Part shown: one piece after another, positions 60,355 to 64,000 of the stretch
Layout: every line of letters begins with the position of its first letter
How positions within the stretch are numbered: position 1 is the first letter of the stretch
NCBI GenBank assembly: GCA_022844105.1
Contig: JALHMJ010000005.1
Location: forward strand, 121,851 to 185,850
Direction: 5' to 3'
Source: Hyphomicrobium sp.
GTDB taxonomy: Bacteria > Pseudomonadota > Alphaproteobacteria > Rhizobiales > Hyphomicrobiaceae
DNA length: 64,000 nucleotides
Notes under the pieces: generated by a model
The model's input: only the letters and a program-made list of their open reading frames with translations
Told to the model about the DNA's origin: nothing
Database searches by the model: none
Position numbers and translations under genes: made by a program

Positions 60355-61350
60355 TCAGGTCTGCAGCAGGGGATGTGGTGTGCCGTTCTCCAGATAATCC
60401 GCCACCGCCTTAGCCAGCACCGGCGCCAGCAAAAATCCGTGCCGGTAGGCACCATTCACCATAATGCTGGCGCCGCCGTCGATGACGCGCGCACGCGGGA
60501 CGTTATCGGCAAACGCCGGCCGCACGCCGGCGCTCATTTCGAGCACCTCGGCCTCACCGAATGCGGGATGCACGGTGTAGGCCGCCCCCAGCAGTTCGAG
60601 CGCGGACCGCACCGACACGGAACCCGCGTCCTCGCTTTCGATCATCGTCGCGCCGACGAGATACCGGTTCTCGCCCCACGGCACGATGTACAGCGGGTGC
60701 CGCGGATGCATGAGTCGCACTGGACGTTTCAAGTTGATATCCGCCGTGCGCAGCAGGAGACGCTCGCCGCGCACGCCGCGTAAATCCGCAAGCAGGTGCC
60801 GCGCGCCAAGTCCGCGGCAATCGACGATGAGCCGTTCCCGGTCGCTTTCCTCCAACGCGCGACCGAAATGCAGATCAACGCCCGCCTCGCCGCAGGCCCG
60901 CAACAGGAATGCGAGTGCTGCAGGTGTGGCGACATGCGCTTCATCGGGAAAAAACAGGGCCGTCGTGAACCGGTCGGCCAGATCAGGCTCGAGCGCGGCA
61001 AGTGCCGCGCGGTCGAGCGTTCGATGCTGTGTCGTCATCTTGGCGAAGCGCACCAGATCCGGCTGGTCGCGTGACGTCGCGACGACGAGACTGCCGTTGT
61101 CGATCGTCTCGGGATAAATCGCTCGCCACAGGACCAATCCATCGGCGCCAAGGTCTCGCACAACATTGGGCGCCGATTCCGCTTCGGCCCACGGCGCCAG
61201 CATCGCCCCAGCATGGCGGCTCGCCGAATGACTGAGCGGCTCGACATGCCAGTCAACGAGCATGACCGGAAATCCGCGGTGGGCAAGTGTCAATGCCTGC
61301 CACAGTCCGATGACCCCGGCGCCGGCGACGGTGATGCGTTGACGCGACAT
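60355..61350 (-). CDS. thiO: FAD-dependent glycine oxidase-like protein ThiO
   Basis: A 331-residue FAD-dependent amine oxidase of the DAO family. The FAD motif is ITVAGAGVIGLWQALTLAHRG; later runs are LVDWHVEPLSHSASRHAGAM and, at the C-terminus, VNGAYRHGFLLAPVLAKAVADY, which matches ThiO, the enzyme that makes dehydroglycine for the thiazole of thiamin. thiS, thiG and thiE are not in the window, so ThiO is assigned from sequence character; another D-amino-acid-type oxidase is possible. It begins 3 bases after the ggt stop and so is in an operon with it. Confidence 0.82.
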   Translation of the reverse strand: MSRQRITVAGAGVIGLWQALTLAHRGFPVMLVDWHVEPLSHSASRHAGAMLAPWAEAESAPNVVRDLGADGLVLWRAIYPETIDNGSLVVATSRDQPDLVRFAKMTTQHRTLDRAALAALEPDLADRFTTALFFPDEAHVATPAALAFLLRACGEAGVDLHFGRALEESDRERLIVDCRGLGARHLLADLRGVRGERLLLRTADINLKRPVRLMHPRHPLYIVPWGENRYLVGATMIESEDAGSVSVRSALELLGAAYTVHPAFGEAEVLEMSAGVRPAFADNVPRARVIDGGASIMVNGAYRHGFLLAPVLAKAVADYLENGTPHPLLQT

Positions 61351-61353
61351 GTT

Positions 61354-63150
61354 TCAGTCTCCGAGTGCCGCGCCTTCGCGACGCGGATCGCTGCCGCCCT
61401 CGATGATCCCATCGCGCCGGGTCAGGATGTTGAGGCCTGAATTCATGAGATCGACGTTGAGGCTTTGCCCATAGGATTTGAGCCGCAGCCCCAACAGGAT
61501 CGATTGCCAGTCGCTCTCTAGGTCAGCATCGGCTCCCATGCTGCCGAAGTTCGTGAGCGCCGCGGCCTGATAGGCATCGAGCTTCCAGTCCATAAGGCCA
61601 ATCAGTGCTTTGGTCACGAACATGATGATGCGCCCGCCGCCCGGCGAACCGGCGACGGCGAAGACGCGACCCTTGTCGTCGAACACGATCGTCGGCGCCA
61701 TGGTGCTGCGCGGCCGCTTGCCGGCCTCAACGCGATTGGCAATAGGCCGCCCATCCTTGTCGGCGGGAACGAATGAAAAATCCGTCAGCTCGTTGTTGAG
61801 CAGAAATCCGGCAGCCATGATACCTGAACCAAATACGCCTTCGATCGTCGTGGTCATGGCAACGGCGTTGCCGTCCGCATCAATCACTGAGATATGGCTC
61901 GTCCCCGTCGTCTCCAGCGTGGCATCGACGCCATGGGTCCGCTGTGCAAGTCCCGGCGGCAATCCAGGCTCCGGCGCTGTCATGGCCTTGTTCGGATCGA
62001 TGAGTTTGCGGCGGTCATCCAGATATGCGGGATCGATCAGCCCGGACGGGATCGGCACGAATGCGGGATCGGCCAAATAGCGACCGCGGTCGGCATAGGC
62101 TAGTTTTTCGGCTTCCAGAATGAGATGCACGCCCTCAGGCGGCAATCGGCCGTCGGTGACGCGGCCAAGATCAAAGGGCGCCAGGAGGCCCAGGATCTGC
62201 GCGATGGCAATTCCGCCCGATGACGGCGGCCCCATGCTGCAGACTTTGTACGCGCGATAGGTGATACAAACCGGATCGCGCGTTTCGATTTTGTAGCCGG
62301 CAAGGTCGCCCGCCGAAAGATCACCTGGCACGTTGGGGGCCTTGGCAACCGCCGCCACGATGGCATCGGCGACCGGTCCCGAATAAAACCCATCCGGCCC
62401 TTTGTCCGCGATCATCTGCAGCGTCGCGGCGTACTCCGCGTTGCGGATCACCGATCCGGCGGCGCGAGGTGATCCGGTCTCGTCGAAATAATAGCACTTC
62501 GCGGTCGCATCGAATGCTCCCGCGCCGGTGATTTGAAGCAGAAGATGCAATCGGGGGGTGACGGTAAAGCCGTCCCGTGCCAGCTGGATCGCTGGCTGAA
62601 AAAGCTGCGGCCACGGGAGTTTGCCATGTGCCTCGTGCGCAGCCTTCAAGAGCCGCACCAATCCTGGCGTGCCGATGCTCAGTCCAGAATGAACTGCGCG
62701 CTCAAACGGCATCGGAGTGCCGTTGGACAAAAATCTGTCCGGCTTGGCAGCCGCCGGCGCGGTCTCGCGGCCGTCGTAGGCGATGAGGCGACTATGTGCG
62801 TTGTTCCAATGGAGCAGAAACGCGCCGCCGCCCAGGCCGGATGACTGCGGCTCCACAAGCCCCAGAACCAATTGCGCGGCGATCGCCGCATCGACCGCCG
62901 ATCCGCCCGCGCGCAGCATCGCTTGCCCAGCTTCCGAGGCAACCCTGCTCGATGTTGCGATCATGAATTTTTGGCTGCGGACAAGCGCGCCTTCGACCCG
63001 CGTCGTGGTGGCTTCGGGTTCGACAAGTTGGCGTTGCGCCAGACTGGCGTGCGGCGCCAGGACGGTCGCCAATAATAGCGATGCCGAAAACAGTACGGCG
63101 ATCGAGCGACTATGGCGTGTCGGGCATGGCAGGCTTGGATGCGGGCTCAT
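61354..63150 (-). CDS. ggt: Gamma-glutamyltransferase (Ggt)
   Basis: A 598-residue periplasmic Ntn-hydrolase that cleaves gamma-glutamyl bonds such as in glutathione. The signal peptide (~1-38) ends HASLAQ. The family features are MLRAGGSAVDAAIAAQLVLGLVEPQSSGLGGGAF, the catalytic Thr in ETTGTSHISVIDADG, from which autoprocessing yields the small subunit, and GSPGGGRIIMFV. ATG 63150 is used; the track ORF begins 77 codons earlier without a ribosome-binding site. ThiO follows in the same operon. Confidence 0.94.
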   Translation of the reverse strand: MSPHPSLPCPTRHSRSIAVLFSASLLLATVLAPHASLAQRQLVEPEATTTRVEGALVRSQKFMIATSSRVASEAGQAMLRAGGSAVDAAIAAQLVLGLVEPQSSGLGGGAFLLHWNNAHSRLIAYDGRETAPAAAKPDRFLSNGTPMPFERAVHSGLSIGTPGLVRLLKAAHEAHGKLPWPQLFQPAIQLARDGFTVTPRLHLLLQITGAGAFDATAKCYYFDETGSPRAAGSVIRNAEYAATLQMIADKGPDGFYSGPVADAIVAAVAKAPNVPGDLSAGDLAGYKIETRDPVCITYRAYKVCSMGPPSSGGIAIAQILGLLAPFDLGRVTDGRLPPEGVHLILEAEKLAYADRGRYLADPAFVPIPSGLIDPAYLDDRRKLIDPNKAMTAPEPGLPPGLAQRTHGVDATLETTGTSHISVIDADGNAVAMTTTIEGVFGSGIMAAGFLLNNELTDFSFVPADKDGRPIANRVEAGKRPRSTMAPTIVFDDKGRVFAVAGSPGGGRIIMFVTKALIGLMDWKLDAYQAAALTNFGSMGADADLESDWQSILLGLRLKSYGQSLNVDLMNSGLNILTRRDGIIEGGSDPRREGAALGD

Positions 63151-63212
63151 GCCCAATTGGTTGCCCCGAAAGACGCCGCAGCGCAACTTTTCTGGGAAAT
63201 GCACAGCCCGCG

Positions 63213-63244
63213 AAAAAAAGGCAGGCGCCGCGTGGACGCCTGCC
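63213..63244 (-). terminator. Terminator for the secreted-protein gene at 63270
   Basis: On the minus strand GGCAGGCG pairs with CGCCTGCC around a short loop and is followed by TTTTTTTCG. It separates the gene at 63270 from ggt. Confidence 0.8.
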
Positions 63245-63269
63245 CTGTCAATTCGAATGTACCGCCGTG

Positions 63270-63767
63270 TTACTTCTTCACCGTCACGATGAAAGTCACT
63301 TCGGCGTCTTTCTTTTCCTTGCCGGCGCGGACGATCTTGGCGCCGCACTTGTACGACGACGAGAAACCTTCGATCTTGCATGTCTTGGTGTTGACCGTGA
63401 AGTCGATGTCGCGCTTGTTGTCGACGCGATTGATATCGATCGGGTCGTCGACGCTGACGTCCTTGTCGAACACGGAGAGGTTCACCTTGACGACGCCGGC
63501 TTTGACTTTCTTCGACAGTACCCAGTTAGGAGTAATCGACGTTTCCTGCTTGACCGTCGGGGATGCGACCGACTCACCACCGATGGTGGCCTTGGCGTAA
63601 AAATCGCCTTTCGAGAATGCGTCGGCCTGATCGAGCGCGCGTAGGCGCGTGATCTTGATGATCACTTCAGGATCCTTGGCCGCTGCTGTCGTGGTCGTCG
63701 TGGCAAGGGCAAATGTGGAAAGCGGCAGCGCAGCGAGCGCACAAGCAAGGGCGCGGAACTTGGACAT
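63270..63767 (-). CDS. Secreted C2-like-domain protein of unknown function
   Basis: A 165-residue protein with signal peptide MSKFRALACALAALPLSTFALA, a short Thr/Ala-rich spacer and a beta-rich domain of about 125 residues. The domain begins VIIKITRLRALDQADAFSKG and later reads VVKVNLSVFDKDVSVDDPIDIN, which is C2-like in its spacing of acidic residues and strands. Two cysteines (TKTCKIEG, SYKCGAK) may form a disulfide. GGAG eight bases before ATG 63767 supports the start. It would act in the periplasm; C2 similarity is by eye only. Confidence 0.65.
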   Translation of the reverse strand: MSKFRALACALAALPLSTFALATTTTTAAAKDPEVIIKITRLRALDQADAFSKGDFYAKATIGGESVASPTVKQETSITPNWVLSKKVKAGVVKVNLSVFDKDVSVDDPIDINRVDNKRDIDFTVNTKTCKIEGFSSSYKCGAKIVRAGKEKKDAEVTFIVTVKK

Positions 63768-64000
63768 GGACAATCTCCAAACAACTTATGGGACACGCGA
63801 GATCACACCGCATAAGGACGCCGCCCGGAGGGAAAGCGCAGCCTGAAGTGTCGATCGTGGCGGGACGCTAGCAGGAACATGTGGGACTGTGATCGGACGA
63901 CACCCGTTCCTCCTGCGATCCTCCGCCGGGCGTTGCGCTTAGGTGACAGGGCGTCTTAGCCAAAATGGCAAAACTCCTAGTCTTATCAGTGAAAGTCACG

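Overview
The window looks like chromosomal DNA of a GC-rich alphaproteobacterium, most likely of the Hyphomicrobiales (a Hyphomicrobium-type or related methylotroph). This rests on the gene content: an ethylmalonyl-CoA pathway set (methylsuccinyl-CoA dehydrogenase, crotonyl-CoA carboxylase/reductase, ethylmalonyl-CoA mutase), a Usg-family protein, the nadD-rsfS-rlmH order, stand-alone lpxD, alphaproteobacterial zur-znuCB and phasin-like proteins. No integrase, transposase, phage gene or CRISPR array was found, so the window reads as core genome with a few accessory pieces.

Layout. 1-5.2 kb: a phasin-like gene cut by the window edge, an arsM / MobA-like nucleotidyltransferase operon, a GNAT protein, a YdcH-family protein, a small secreted protein, mogA and usg. 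5.4-11.2 kb: lpxD, a cold-shock protein, a very unusual fusion of a periplasmic Venus-flytrap domain to a pentameric ligand-gated ion channel, and lepA. 11.3-17.7 kb: a phasin-like protein with MPG repeats, an array of five full and one shortened ~104-bp structured repeats, a SulP transporter, a lytic transglycosylase with a peptidoglycan-binding domain, a secreted trypsin-like protease and an FMN-binding protein. 17.8-24.8 kb: nadD-rsfS-rlmH, an OmpA-domain protein, an SDR, a cobalamin-binding protein, a second lytic transglycosylase and small secreted proteins.

24.8-32.4 kb holds the ethylmalonyl-CoA pathway genes mcd, ccr and ecm, with a YihY-type membrane protein between. They carry out the reductive carboxylation of crotonyl-CoA and the downstream mutase and dehydrogenase steps of acetyl-CoA assimilation. 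Ecm needs adenosylcobalamin, which may relate to the cobalamin-binding protein 3 kb away. tRNA-Leu(CAA), a D,D-carboxypeptidase, a flippase and a CAP-domain lipoprotein follow. 36.7-41.3 kb is a two-gene cassette: a putative winged-helix protein and a 1125-residue protein with two P-loop ATPase modules, the second HerA/DUF87-like. I do not recognise it as a named system.

41.3-53.3 kb: an intergenic stretch with hairpins and a possible 30-residue membrane peptide, an ECF sigma/anti-sigma pair divergent from a deviant class A penicillin-binding protein, a fumarylacetoacetate hydrolase family enzyme, two tandem TadG-like von Willebrand A proteins, and an 1106-residue membrane/coiled-coil protein with an internal duplication. 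53.5-57.3 kb: zur-znuC-znuB behind a perfect Zur-type palindrome, then ispG. 57.5-64 kb: a Cas2/VapD-fold-like protein, a small conserved protein, hisA, a membrane protein, ubiE, a ggt-thiO operon and a secreted protein.

The two strongest candidates for something little described are the flytrap-channel fusion (7049-9310) and the dual-ATPase cassette (36727-41281). The structured repeat array upstream of the SulP gene comes third. All family assignments were made by reading the translations; no search was run.
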